From Streptomyces iranensis (lineage in GTDB: Bacteria > Actinomycetota > Actinomycetes > Streptomycetales > Streptomycetaceae), in contig NZ_JAGGLR010000028.1 in the NCBI RefSeq assembly GCF_017874715.1, positions 122,840-186,839 of the forward strand: a DNA stretch of 64,000 bases. Direction: 5' to 3'. Positions 1-8,013 of this stretch are shown here, one piece after another. Both the position numbers and the translations under genes were made by a program. The first letter of the stretch is position 1, and every line of letters starts with the position of its first letter. Below the pieces are notes generated by a model. That model worked only from the letters and a program-made list of their open reading frames with translations. It had not been told where the DNA came from and did not search any database.

Positions 1-128
1 ATTGAGGACCGCGTCGACTACGACTTCACAAATACGGCGCCGCGGCAGGGCAAGTAGGGGCCTGCGCCCGCAGCGCATCGCGAGCACCCCGCACGGCGCC
101 GGCGACTGGTCAGGACGGAAGAAGTTCA

Positions 129-1352
129 GTGGTGCTTCACTCCCCCGAAACCATTCAGCCGTCCAAGCGGCTCTGGTCTCGAGATTTTGTGTTCTTCTTC
201 GCGGCCCGGACTGTGTCCATCCTCGGCGACCAGATGCTGGTTCCGACCACGATCACGGTCGCCATGCTGCAGGTCGGGTACGGCGTCACCGGCGTGGGAT
301 ACGCGCTCGCTGCCTACACCGCGCCGTTAGCCCTTCTTGTCGTCTTCGGGGGCGTCCTCGTAGACCGGTTCACGCCGGTGCGCGTCATGGTCGTCGCGGA
401 CATGGCCCGACTGGTCCTCTACGGAGTCCTCGCGATCTCCTTCGCCGCCGGTACGCCTGATCTCTGGCTGATCCTCACGTTACTCGCGCTGGGCAGCATC
501 GGCACTGCCGCCTTTCAACCCGGTTATGCGAGCGTCATTCCGCGGATCGCCGACGATGTTCAGAAGGCCAACGCGGTGATTCGTGTCACGGAGGCGCTCA
601 TGACAGTGGCGGGGCCGGCCGTCGCCGGGCTGCTCCTCGCCTTCTCGTCCGTGTCGGTCGTCCTGGCGCTCAACGCCGCGACGTTCGGAGTCAGCGGCGT
701 CTGCCTGCTCGCGTTGCGGCTGAGGATTACCCGTTCGACTCGGCGAACGTCTCTCCGCCGCGACCTCGTCCAAGGGTGGCAGGAGTTCAGTACACGCGGC
801 TGGCTCTGGGGAGTCATCGTGATCTGGATGTTCTACCAGACGACCGTGAACGGCCCTTTCATCACCCTCGGGCAGAGCCTCATAACCATCGAGCACGGAG
901 AAGGCACTCTCGGTTTCATCATGTCGATGTTCGGCCTGGGGAGTGTTCTGGGCGGGCTCGTCGCCGTGCGGCTCAAGCCTCCGTACCCGCTACGGGGAGG
1001 CGCCATCGCCCTGGTCGGCACCGCCTTCAGCCTCCTCGCGATGGCTCTCCATCAGCCTCCTCCAGTGATCGCGGCTGGTTACATCCTGCACGGAGCGGGT
1101 TCCGCATTGTGGTTGATCATGTTTCAGACGAGCGTGCAGACCAAGATTCCCCCCGATGTACTCGGCCGGGTGCACGCCTACGACGTCGCAGGATCACTCA
1201 TCATGAAACCCGTGGGACAGATGGCCGTCGGACCGGTCGCCCTTGGGGTCGGGGCCGTGCCGGTGCTGTTCTTCTCTCTGGCCATGCTCTTGGCCACCGT
1301 CGGGTTGCTGCTCGCTGTCCCATCGATTCGCAATCTGCGAAGGGCCACCTGA
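129..1352 (+). CDS. MFS transporter, probable product exporter
   Basis: A 407-residue integral membrane protein with about 12 hydrophobic segments and an MFS motif-A-like loop (GGVLVDRFTPVRV, about residues 75-87). It resembles proton-driven drug or siderophore exporters of the EntS type, so the inferred role is efflux of a small molecule from the cell. The GTG start at 129 is preceded by a GGA/GAAG-rich stretch; the second codon is also GTG, so the start could be one codon later. Two TTA leucine codons occur in frame (327-329 and 480-482), unusual in such GC-rich DNA, so translation may depend on the bldA tRNA. It lies upstream of the StrR-like regulator gene, separated by about 590 bp. The substrate cannot be told from sequence. 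Confidence 0.85.
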   Translation: MVLHSPETIQPSKRLWSRDFVFFFAARTVSILGDQMLVPTTITVAMLQVGYGVTGVGYALAAYTAPLALLVVFGGVLVDRFTPVRVMVVADMARLVLYGVLAISFAAGTPDLWLILTLLALGSIGTAAFQPGYASVIPRIADDVQKANAVIRVTEALMTVAGPAVAGLLLAFSSVSVVLALNAATFGVSGVCLLALRLRITRSTRRTSLRRDLVQGWQEFSTRGWLWGVIVIWMFYQTTVNGPFITLGQSLITIEHGEGTLGFIMSMFGLGSVLGGLVAVRLKPPYPLRGGAIALVGTAFSLLAMALHQPPPVIAAGYILHGAGSALWLIMFQTSVQTKIPPDVLGRVHAYDVAGSLIMKPVGQMAVGPVALGVGAVPVLFFSLAMLLATVGLLLAVPSIRNLRRAT

Positions 1353-1946
1353 GTTGTTCGACAGCGCTCCCATGACCAGCCTGGACCGTGATCCGCCGGC
1401 CGACCAGACCAAAGGGTGGCCTGTTTGGGTGGATCCGCACCTTTCTGGACGGGTGACGATCGAGTCGATTTGCCGACCATGGACCCCTGAGTTGATCAAG
1501 TATATTTCGACTGTCATCATGGTCAGTTCCATCGGGTTCCCGTCAAAATGGCCTCACTTCACCATTATCCGTTCCTTGCACTGTGACACGAGTGCGTCCA
1601 CGTGCGGAGATCTCCGGGCCGAATCGGCTTCCGTGGCGGGCCAATCTGGTGTTGTCGCAGTTCAACCCCCTCTCCCAAGCACGGTATCCGGGCATTGGGG
1701 TCAGGCGCCGTCTCGGCGCTCGGCGGGTGAGCCGGTCGACCCACGCGTCTTTGCTCGGACGTCACTCCGTGTCGGCTGAAAATGATCGAAGCCCAGGCCG
1801 GGGGCATATCTTCGCCAAGACTTCATCAGTAGCGTCTTGTGAGTTCCACGTTCGTCACCTTTGGTCTCGAAGGAGCGGTCGCAGAGTTGGGGGAGCTCAA
1901 ATTGACCCAAGAAGCCTCGAACCGGGCAGTGGGAACGGAGGCATTC
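1353..1946. other. Non-coding interval upstream of the StrR-like regulator
   Basis: About 590 bp with no convincing gene; the open frames here have no family resemblance or good ribosome binding sites. It should hold the promoter of the regulator gene at 1947. A degenerate StrR-type half-site (TTTCGACTG, 1505-1513) is followed 10 nt later by CAGTTC; the spacing and right arm deviate from the consensus, so this is only a weak operator candidate. A GTG at 1839 would extend the regulator by 36 residues, but the segment it adds has no ribosome binding site of its own and no homology I recognise. Confidence 0.5.
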
Positions 1947-2930
1947 ATGTCGCCGAGCAGTCACGACGCAACGGGCAAGCGTCCCGTACAGATCGTGCCG
2001 ATAGCCAAACTCAAGTCGGCCGACTCGCCTCGGCTACTAGGGCTTGACAAACAACACATCAATGCCCTGGCCACTTCTGACGAACCGTTTCCTCCCATCA
2101 TCGTCCATCGCACGAGCATGCGAGTTGTCGACGGCATGCACCGGCTGCGCGCGGCCGAACTCCGGGGTAGCGAAGCCATGGAAGTGGTGTACTTCGACGG
2201 CGACGACGAGAGCGCCTTCCTGCGCGCGGTCCGGGAGAACACGGCCCACGGCTTGCGTCTTTCGTCGGCCGATCGCACCGCGGCGGCCGCTCGCATTCTG
2301 TGCGGCAGCCCGCACTGGTCCGACCGGAGGATTGCTTCAGTGGTCGGTCTGTCGCCGACAACTGTTGGTGCGATACGCCGCCGTTCGACTGTCCAAAGCG
2401 AACAGTCGAACGCGAGGATGGGCCGCGACGGCCGCACCCGACCGCTCGACAACGGCCCCGGTCGCTTGATCGCCGGCAAACTGTTATTGGAAAAGCCGGA
2501 CGCATCGGTCCGCGAGGTCGCCAGAACCGCGGGCATCTCGCTGTCGACTGCCTACGACGTGTACAAGCGGGTGCGAACCGGTTCGTCCCCAGTAGCCCCC
2601 AAACAACGGCACGAAGCCGCCGCGGGGCTCGGGCAGAACCCTCCCGAGCCCCACACGGAGCAACGAGCGGATCCCAGCTGCCAGATCGACTATCAGCGCG
2701 ATCTCAGCGCCCTGAGAAAGGACCCCTCCCTCCGCCTGAGTGAGAGAGGACGGAGCCTTATCCGTTGGCTGAGCTCCCCGGCAGCCGACGAGAAGCTGCG
2801 CTGTCGCCTGCTCGAGAGCGTGCCTCTGCACTGCGTTCCCCTCGTGGTGCGCCTGGCCAGAGAGAACAGCCGTGTGTGGCATAGGTTCGCGGATCTCTTG
2901 GAGAGGCGTGAGCAAGCTTCTTCCACATGA
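1947..2930 (+). CDS. StrR/NovG-type pathway-specific activator (ParB-like N-terminus)
   Basis: A 327-residue DNA-binding protein. Residues about 14-100 form the ParB/Srx-like domain typical of StrR (phrases such as SADSPR, PPIIVHR, RVVDGMHRLRAA and FDGDDESAF). Residues about 124-145 form a helix-turn-helix (WSDRRIASVVGLSPTTVGAIRR), and residues about 186-208 a second one (SVREVARTAGISLSTAYDV). Known StrR-family members activate antibiotic clusters by binding GTTCRACTG-N11-CRGTYGAAC. A perfect copy of that site lies inside this gene. The ATG at 1947 is chosen because CGGAGG sits 5 nt upstream; an in-frame GTG at 1839 is the alternative. Leu180 is a TTA codon (2484-2486), as in many bldA-controlled cluster activators. 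It is the best candidate for the switch of this cluster. Confidence 0.88.
   Translation: MSPSSHDATGKRPVQIVPIAKLKSADSPRLLGLDKQHINALATSDEPFPPIIVHRTSMRVVDGMHRLRAAELRGSEAMEVVYFDGDDESAFLRAVRENTAHGLRLSSADRTAAAARILCGSPHWSDRRIASVVGLSPTTVGAIRRRSTVQSEQSNARMGRDGRTRPLDNGPGRLIAGKLLLEKPDASVREVARTAGISLSTAYDVYKRVRTGSSPVAPKQRHEAAAGLGQNPPEPHTEQRADPSCQIDYQRDLSALRKDPSLRLSERGRSLIRWLSSPAADEKLRCRLLESVPLHCVPLVVRLARENSRVWHRFADLLERREQASST
2383..2411. promoter_or_regulatory. Perfect StrR-type operator inside the regulator coding sequence
   Basis: GTTCGACTG (2383-2391) and its exact reverse complement CAGTCGAAC (2403-2411) are separated by 11 nt. This matches the StrR-family box consensus in both arms and in spacing. 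It lies within the StrR-like gene, between its two helix-turn-helix segments, so autoregulation is the simplest inference. Confidence 0.75.
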
Positions 2931-2964
2931 CCCGGGCATCTCTCAGGAAGGTGTGACCTCGATC

Positions 2965-3618
2965 ATGGTCCCAAAAGCGGCGCTCTTCGACCTCGACGGC
3001 ACCCTGGTGGCCACCGAGCACCGCAGCCGGTCGGCGTGGACCCGGCTGTTCCTGGCACATGGGCTGCCGGTCGACGATGAACTGCTGGCGACCTTCGTGG
3101 GACGGCGCGGCAGGGATACGCTGGCCGAGCATCTGCACCGGTTCCCCGGTGGAACGGTCGACGAGCTGTTCGCGGAGGTCATCGGCTATCAGACCGGGCC
3201 GGACAGCCCGCCTCCATACGCCGTGCCGGGCGCCTCGGCCTTGGTAAAGTCCCTGCACGCGGAAGGGGTTCCCATGGCGGTGGTCACTTCGGGGCCGCGT
3301 GACCACGCTGGAGAACTACTCGACCTGGTGGGCGGCGCCACGATGTTCGTGGCGCTCATCGCCGCCGAAGACGTGAGCCGGGGCAAGCCGGACCCCGAAG
3401 GTTTCACCGCGGGGTGCGCGGCGCTGGGTGTCGCGCCCGCCGACGCCATCGCCTTCGAGGACGCCCCCGCGGGTATCGCAGCGGCACGGGCCACGGGTTT
3501 GCGCTGCGTCGCGGTCACCACGACCCATCCCGCGGCGGCCCTGGCGGACGCCGATCTCGTGATCTCCGATCTCACCGAGCTCAACTGGTCGACGCCGGCT
3601 CGGGAAATCGCACCCTGA
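2965..3618 (+). CDS. HAD-superfamily phosphatase (beta-phosphoglucomutase-like subfamily)
   Basis: A 217-residue soluble hydrolase. HAD motif I is FDLDGT (nucleophile Asp9, acid/base Asp11), motif II VVTSG, motif III GKPDP and motif IV FEDAPAGIAAA. The small helical cap (FVGRRGRDTL) is like those of sugar- and polyol-phosphate phosphatases. The ATG at 2965 gives the usual start just before the first strand; an in-frame GTG at 2953 is possible but sits only 2 nt from the AGGAAG. It follows the regulator by 34 bp and probably shares its transcript. Phosphonatase (phosphonoacetaldehyde hydrolase) is also a HAD enzyme, but the cap here does not look like the phosphonatase cap with its Schiff-base lysine. 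It may dephosphorylate a pathway intermediate, for example one made through the AfsA-like enzyme. Confidence 0.8.
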   Translation: MVPKAALFDLDGTLVATEHRSRSAWTRLFLAHGLPVDDELLATFVGRRGRDTLAEHLHRFPGGTVDELFAEVIGYQTGPDSPPPYAVPGASALVKSLHAEGVPMAVVTSGPRDHAGELLDLVGGATMFVALIAAEDVSRGKPDPEGFTAGCAALGVAPADAIAFEDAPAGIAAARATGLRCVAVTTTHPAAALADADLVISDLTELNWSTPAREIAP

Positions 3619-3655
3619 GGGTCCACGGCGGGTACCGGGCACGATCCGTGATCGC

Positions 3656-3672
3656 GGGTGGATCAGCCACCC
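3656..3672. terminator. Small hairpin between convergent genes
   Basis: GGGTGG (3656-3661) and CCACCC (3667-3672) can pair around a 5-nt loop, between the convergent HAD and ArsR-like genes. The stem is short, overlaps the repressor stop codon and lacks a T-tract, so this is tentative. Confidence 0.25.
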
Positions 3673-4577
3673 AGCTCGGAGAGCAAGATGACGCCGGAGT
3701 CCTCCAATTCGTACAGCACACGAGGGCCTACACGGTGGCGTCGGACGAGCCCCGCCGAGGAGAGGACGGCGAGGTGTTGCGACACGGTGCTCGGTGCCAA
3801 GCCAATCGAACTGGCCAGTCCCGTCGTAGTCGTGGGTGACAGCAGCGCACGTAGGACCGCCGCGCGGCCGCGCCCGAGCAAGATCGTGAGACTGTCCCTC
3901 GGACGCGGATCGTCGACCGGCTTACCGATGTCACTGCCGTGGCCACTGAGCACGGCGGCGCCCTGCGCCTGATAGGAGAATGCGACCGTGTCGTGAAGGG
4001 TGGAGAAAACCCGGGTACCGCGCGCGAACAGCACGGAGACGATGATCAAACGACCGTCTGTCATCGACCAGTCCAGGTCGGCCTGGTGCGGCACGTTCAA
4101 CTCTGGACGCTCCCAGCGGATCCGGCCCCCCAGCTCCCGCAGCATCATGTCCGCCCCACAAGTCACCAGAGTGCGACCGCGTATCAGGATCTCTTCCTCC
4201 AGCACACCACGCATGGCGGGCCAATAGGGCGCGACCGCAGCACTCCAGTAGTCGCTCATGAGTTGCGCGAACCTGTCGTGGCCGGCCACTCGCAGAGCCA
4301 TCAGTTCGTCCTCGATAGCGGGCGAGGGCTCCATCGGTATAGGGCTGAGAGAGGACCACGACGGCCTCCCCCACTGCGATCGCATTGTCGTGGCCAACTC
4401 TCGGTACAGCGCGGGTGATACCCGGCGCAGAGCCGAATCGGCCCATTTGGTATAGGGGTGCGGAATCTCGCTGCGGTACCGAACGGTCAACGCGAGGCTG
4501 GAGATGGCCTCCCATAGCGGGCTGATCGCGATGCGTACTCGACCGAGTGTCAGCTCGTCGAGGCGTATTCGAATCAT
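3663..4577 (-). CDS. ArsR-family-like winged-helix transcriptional regulator
   Basis: A 304-residue protein. The first ~240 residues resemble the poorly characterised N-terminal domain of long actinobacterial ArsR-like regulators. The C-terminus holds a winged helix (GLASSIGLAPSTVSQHLAVL, then the AGLVRRHRVGPRVLYEL wing, about residues 250-292). No ArsR-type Cys metal site is visible, so the ligand is probably an organic effector sensed by the large N-terminal part. It is convergent with the HAD gene and lies just downstream of the nucleotidyltransferase gene on the same strand (19 bp), so the two are probably co-transcribed away from pepM. Role inferred: cluster or resistance-gene repressor. 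Confidence 0.75.
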   Translation of the reverse strand: MIRIRLDELTLGRVRIAISPLWEAISSLALTVRYRSEIPHPYTKWADSALRRVSPALYRELATTMRSQWGRPSWSSLSPIPMEPSPAIEDELMALRVAGHDRFAQLMSDYWSAAVAPYWPAMRGVLEEEILIRGRTLVTCGADMMLRELGGRIRWERPELNVPHQADLDWSMTDGRLIIVSVLFARGTRVFSTLHDTVAFSYQAQGAAVLSGHGSDIGKPVDDPRPRDSLTILLGRGRAAVLRALLSPTTTTGLASSIGLAPSTVSQHLAVLSSAGLVRRHRVGPRVLYELEDSGVILLSELGG

Positions 4578-4596
4578 GCGGACCCGGACAGCGAAC

Positions 4597-5379
4597 TCAG
4601 GACTCTATCTTCAGCGCCAGGTCCTGACACAGCGTCAATACCTCGTTGATCCATTTCGCCGGGTTACCGGGATCGAAATTGCGCATCGTCTCGAGATCCC
4701 AATACTGGGCGAACGTAAGCGCCGTAGGATTGGCCGCCTGAAAACGGCGCGCCCGCCACTTGGGATTGCTGACGTACGGTCCTCGTTCTTCCAACAGCGC
4801 ATCGACAGTATGGCCAAGAGCGATCCGGGCCGAGAGTACGGCACTGTTGATGTCCCCATCTTCCAGCTGCCCGAGGGTGTCCTCGACGGCACGGTGTGCC
4901 GCACCGAGCGATCGCGTCACCATGATGGACCGAAAGGCCGATGCCTCAAGCTCGGCTCGGCGACGTGCGACCCAGTCCTCTCCGATGAGCGGCACACATG
5001 TCGTCAGTCGTTCGAGAAATACCTCTTCCCGCCGCGCGAGAGTATCTCCGCTCGCGGCCCGAACTTGGTCGAAGTTCGCCCAGGAGACCTTGGCGAGCAT
5101 CTGGTCGACCTGATCGTCCAGCCAGTAGGCGAGGTCCCAGCTACGGCTGTCGGCATAGAACGACTGCCACCCGACCACAGCGGGACGTAGCGGCACCGAG
5201 ACCTCGATGCTCTCTGGCCCTGACCATGACTCAGTGCTGATCAGGTAGATATCGAAATCGCTTCTCTCGTTATTCCAGCCGCGGGCAGCCGACCCGACCA
5301 GCAGTGCCGCTTGACAGGCGCCCGGAACCAGTTGCCGATCGCGCAGTGTATCCACCATCCGGCTCAGGTCCATCCCCAT
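4597..5379 (-). CDS. MNT-type nucleotidyltransferase
   Basis: A 260-residue protein with a pol-beta-like nucleotidyltransferase core. GS at 29-30 followed by ARG, and the metal-binding Asp41 and Asp43 in SDFDIYL, give the GSxARGxxxxxSDxD signature. Length and layout match antibiotic or small-molecule nucleotidyltransferases (an N-terminal NTase domain, then a helical substrate-binding domain) rather than a toxin-antitoxin MNT protein. The ATG at 5379 is chosen over an upstream ATG at 5403 because GAAGGGA lies 7 nt before it. Being divergent from pepM, it could transfer a nucleotide to a pathway intermediate or to the product as self-protection. The cytidylyltransferases known in other phosphonate pathways are of a different fold, so this would be a non-homologous solution. 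Confidence 0.75.
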   Translation of the reverse strand: MGMDLSRMVDTLRDRQLVPGACQAALLVGSAARGWNNERSDFDIYLISTESWSGPESIEVSVPLRPAVVGWQSFYADSRSWDLAYWLDDQVDQMLAKVSWANFDQVRAASGDTLARREEVFLERLTTCVPLIGEDWVARRRAELEASAFRSIMVTRSLGAAHRAVEDTLGQLEDGDINSAVLSARIALGHTVDALLEERGPYVSNPKWRARRFQAANPTALTFAQYWDLETMRNFDPGNPAKWINEVLTLCQDLALKIES

Positions 5380-5888
5380 CAGCGATCCCTTCGAGAGGAA
5401 CAACTACGGACATCAGCAACAGCTTCGGCAGAGAGCGAGTGGAGAGTACGCAGCTTCGGCTCAGCGTGGCATGTCAATAGCCTGGTGAGCAGTTGAAATG
5501 CGCGATCCCAGGCACAAGGTAACCATTTGTCCATTGCGAGTACGAGATGACGCGTGCACGATTCATCGACCGTTCGGGACATCGCCGTAGTCTTCTTGAC
5601 ACCGTTCGTTCAGGCGCTAGGGTGATTTCGCTTACGTCGTCCAAGTGATTCCGTCGACAGACGGCCCAGTGGGTTGCGTATGAACGGGGGTAACGACGTT
5701 CGATGACGCGATGCGCGCGGTTCGCATCGCGTGCCGCGTCTACTTCGGTGATCCGTCGACACCGTCATTCCTCTTGTCCGGATCACAGTCAGCTATCGGT
5801 GCTCTGGATCTGTACCATCGCGCTCTTTCAAGGACTCTCCAGAAGCTGCGCGTATTCGTCGGTAGAGCTCCATCGGGAGGAGTACACC
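5380..5888. other. Divergent control region between the nucleotidyltransferase gene and pepM
   Basis: About 500 bp with no credible gene. The open frames here, including an upstream extension of the pepM frame from 5703, have low-complexity Arg/Ser-rich translations. The region contains a good sigma70-like promoter at 5596-5623 directed at pepM, leaving a leader of roughly 260 nt. A StrR-like half-site variant (CAGTTGAAA, 5490-5498) lacks a matching left arm. Confidence 0.5.
5596..5623 (+). promoter_or_regulatory. Candidate HrdB-type promoter for pepM-ppd
   Basis: TTGACA (5596-5601), a 16-nt spacer and TAGGGT (5618-5623) fit the actinobacterial principal-sigma pattern TTGAC-N16-18-TANNNT. 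The predicted start point is near 5630, about 260 nt before the pepM start. Confidence 0.45.
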
Positions 5889-6746
5889 TTGCCTTCACAG
5901 CGAGTCACGTTTCGTCAGCTCATGGCAAACGGGAACCTGATACGCGCCGCCGGCGCGCACGACGCTCTCGGTTCCGCACTGGCCCAGCAGGCCGGGTTCC
6001 AAGCCGTCTGGGCGTCAAGCCTTGAGGTCTCCGCATCGCGGTGCCTTCCGGACGCCAGCGTTCTCACGATGACCGAATACCTTGCCGCCGCCGCGAACAT
6101 GCAGAAGGCGGTCGACATCCCGGTTGTCGCCGACGTGGACACCGGGTTCGGCAACAACCTCAACGTGGCGCACATGGTCCGCGAGTACGAGGCAGCAGGT
6201 ATCACCGCCGTCTGCATCGAGGACAAGGTCTATCCCAAGGTCAACAGCTTCGCTGCCACTGACCACGAACTGCTTCCGGTAGGCACCTTCACGCGCAAGC
6301 TCGCAACTGCGAAGGCCGCTCAACAAGACGAAGATTTATACGTCATCGCCCGAACCGAGGCCCTCATCAACAACAAGGGCGTCGATGAGGCGCTGGACCG
6401 CTGCTACGCCTATGCCGAGGCCGGGGCGGACGCGGTGCTGGTCCACTCCAAGAAGAAGGACCAAGGGGAGATCGTCGAGTTCCTCGACAGCTGGGATGGC
6501 CGCAGCCCCGTCGTGATCGTGCCAACCACTTACCCCCAGTGGTCCGCGGATGAGGCGGAGAAGCACGGGGTATCCATGGTGATCTACGCCAACCAAGGGC
6601 TGAGGGCCACGATCCAGGCGCTCCGGGATGCCTTCCGCACCATCTACGACGACGGCACGTCGCTCGGTGTCGAGAACGCTATCGCGCCTGTCTCCGACAT
6701 CTTCGCCCTTCAGAAGCTCGATGATTGGCTGGCACTCGAAGCGTGA
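5889..6746 (+). CDS. pepM: Phosphoenolpyruvate phosphomutase (PEP mutase)
   Basis: Cytosolic enzyme converting phosphoenolpyruvate to phosphonopyruvate, the C-P bond-forming step of nearly all phosphonate natural products. The 285-residue isocitrate-lyase-type barrel carries the diagnostic EDKVYPKVNS motif (residues 111-120), matching EDK-x5-NS. It also has the Mg-binding ADVDTGFGN (81-89), WASSLEVSAS (41-50) and PDASVLT (54-60). The TTG at 5889 is taken as the start because GGGAGG lies 8 nt upstream and the resulting length fits the family; the in-frame ATG at residue 12 is a poorer choice. Leu150 is a TTA codon (6336-6338). The next gene overlaps its stop codon. Phosphonopyruvate hydrolase is the close alternative but is unlikely beside a decarboxylase gene. 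Confidence 0.93.
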   Translation: MPSQRVTFRQLMANGNLIRAAGAHDALGSALAQQAGFQAVWASSLEVSASRCLPDASVLTMTEYLAAAANMQKAVDIPVVADVDTGFGNNLNVAHMVREYEAAGITAVCIEDKVYPKVNSFAATDHELLPVGTFTRKLATAKAAQQDEDLYVIARTEALINNKGVDEALDRCYAYAEAGADAVLVHSKKKDQGEIVEFLDSWDGRSPVVIVPTTYPQWSADEAEKHGVSMVIYANQGLRATIQALRDAFRTIYDDGTSLGVENAIAPVSDIFALQKLDDWLALEA

Positions 6747-7909
6747 TATCCAACGACAACTTCTGCATGGCGCTGAAGGAGCGCGGTTTCGGATTCATCG
6801 CAGGAGTCCCCTGTTCACACTTCTCCGGACCGATCGAGCGGCTGACCCGTGAAGGGATCTACCTGTCGGCGGCCAACGAGGGCGCCGCCCTGGCCGCGGC
6901 GGCCGGCGCGAGCGTCGCCGGACAGCGCTCCGCCGTCATCGCACAGAATTCCGGGCTCGGGAATCTCATCAATCCGCTGACATCGCTCGTCCAAACATAC
7001 GGGATTCCCGTCCTTGTGTTCATGAGCCTCCGTGGCTGGCCCGACCCATCACAGGATGAGCCCCAGCACGCCATCATGGGGGCCACGACGCACAGACTCC
7101 TGGACTCGCTGGGGATTCCCCATGTGACTGTCCCCGCCGATGCCATGGAGCTTGGCTCCACGCTTGATCAGGCCGAAGAACACCTTGCCGCACGAAGAAG
7201 CGTGTTCATCCTGACCGAGAAGGGGGCCATCGAGAAGCACCGGAGTTCCGCCGATCCGGATGCGGCGGGCCTGAGCCGGGTCGAGGTGCTTCGCGCGATC
7301 GAACCGCTCCTGGAAGGCGCCGCGGTCGTCTCGACGACCGGCTACACCTCACGTGAGCTATTCGGTGTCATCGGCTCCAAGGAGCACTTCTACATGCAGG
7401 GCTCGATGGGTCACGCCGCCGCGTTCGGCCTGGGCGTCGCCCTTCGGTCGCCCCAGCGTCCTGTGATCGTTCTCGACGGTGACGGTGCCGCCATCATGCA
7501 TCTCGGCACTCTGTCCTCCACGGGCGCCGCCGCGCCGGGCAACCTCGTCCATCTCATCTTCGACAATGGGACATATGAATCGACGGGCGGGCAGATGACA
7601 AGTTCTCGCTCGACCGACTTCGCCGGAGTGGCCCGCGCCGTCGGGTATGCGTCGGCGCACGAGTGCCATTCCATCGACCAGGTCACGACCGCACTCACGG
7701 TGGCACTCAAGGGGAGTGGCCCCCACCTCATCGCTGTACGCATAGTCAGTGGGGGTGTCTCCGCCTTCTCCCGTGCGACCGCGTCCATGACCACCACCGA
7801 CATCCGCGAAGGCTTCGCGGCACGACTTCGGGCCGAGAGGCCGTCTGTCGTCGACGCCGCCGCGGGCCGCCCCGCGGCGGAACGAGTGCAGATCTCTTCG
7901 GCACCATAG
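6743..7909 (+). CDS. ppd: Phosphonopyruvate decarboxylase
   Basis: Thiamine-diphosphate enzyme that decarboxylates phosphonopyruvate to phosphonoacetaldehyde, pulling the unfavourable PEP mutase equilibrium forward. The 388 residues contain an N-terminal Pyr domain with the activating Glu in AANEGAALAAAAG, GNLINPLTSLVQTYGIPVL typical of Ppd, and a C-terminal PP domain with GDGAAIMHLG and DNGTYESTGGQ. The GTG at 6743 overlaps the pepM stop (GTGA), indicating translational coupling; no separate ribosome binding site is needed. Sulfopyruvate decarboxylase is a relative, but it is usually two subunits and would not pair with PepM. An inverted repeat follows 16 bp after the stop. Confidence 0.91.
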   Translation: MISNDNFCMALKERGFGFIAGVPCSHFSGPIERLTREGIYLSAANEGAALAAAAGASVAGQRSAVIAQNSGLGNLINPLTSLVQTYGIPVLVFMSLRGWPDPSQDEPQHAIMGATTHRLLDSLGIPHVTVPADAMELGSTLDQAEEHLAARRSVFILTEKGAIEKHRSSADPDAAGLSRVEVLRAIEPLLEGAAVVSTTGYTSRELFGVIGSKEHFYMQGSMGHAAAFGLGVALRSPQRPVIVLDGDGAAIMHLGTLSSTGAAAPGNLVHLIFDNGTYESTGGQMTSSRSTDFAGVARAVGYASAHECHSIDQVTTALTVALKGSGPHLIAVRIVSGGVSAFSRATASMTTTDIREGFAARLRAERPSVVDAAAGRPAAERVQISSAP

Positions 7910-7925
7910 GCAGGAGACCGGCCGA

Positions 7926-7949
7926 CTGCCCGTGCGGATTCCCGGGCAG
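7926..7949 (+). terminator. Inverted repeat after ppd
   Basis: CTGCCCG (7926-7932) pairs with CGGGCAG (7943-7949) across a 10-nt loop, between the convergent ppd and dxr genes. There is no T-tract, as is common for actinomycete terminators. Confidence 0.45.
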
Positions 7950-8013
7950 CCGGGGAGGTGAGGTCGCTGCGTGGAACATCCCACACCACGGCACGACGAA
8001 GACAGGAGTCCCA

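Noticed and set aside
2..460. Open frame at the left edge of the window
   Set aside because: It overlaps the exporter gene out of frame and is Arg-rich without family resemblance.
732..748. StrR-like half-site inside the exporter gene (GTTCGACTC)
   Set aside because: There is no matching right arm at the required 11-nt spacing, so it is not treated as an operator.
2965..3618. HAD gene as phosphonoacetaldehyde hydrolase (phosphonatase)
   Set aside because: The cap region lacks the expected Schiff-base lysine context and resembles sugar-phosphate phosphatases. Breaking the C-P bond would also undo the pathway.
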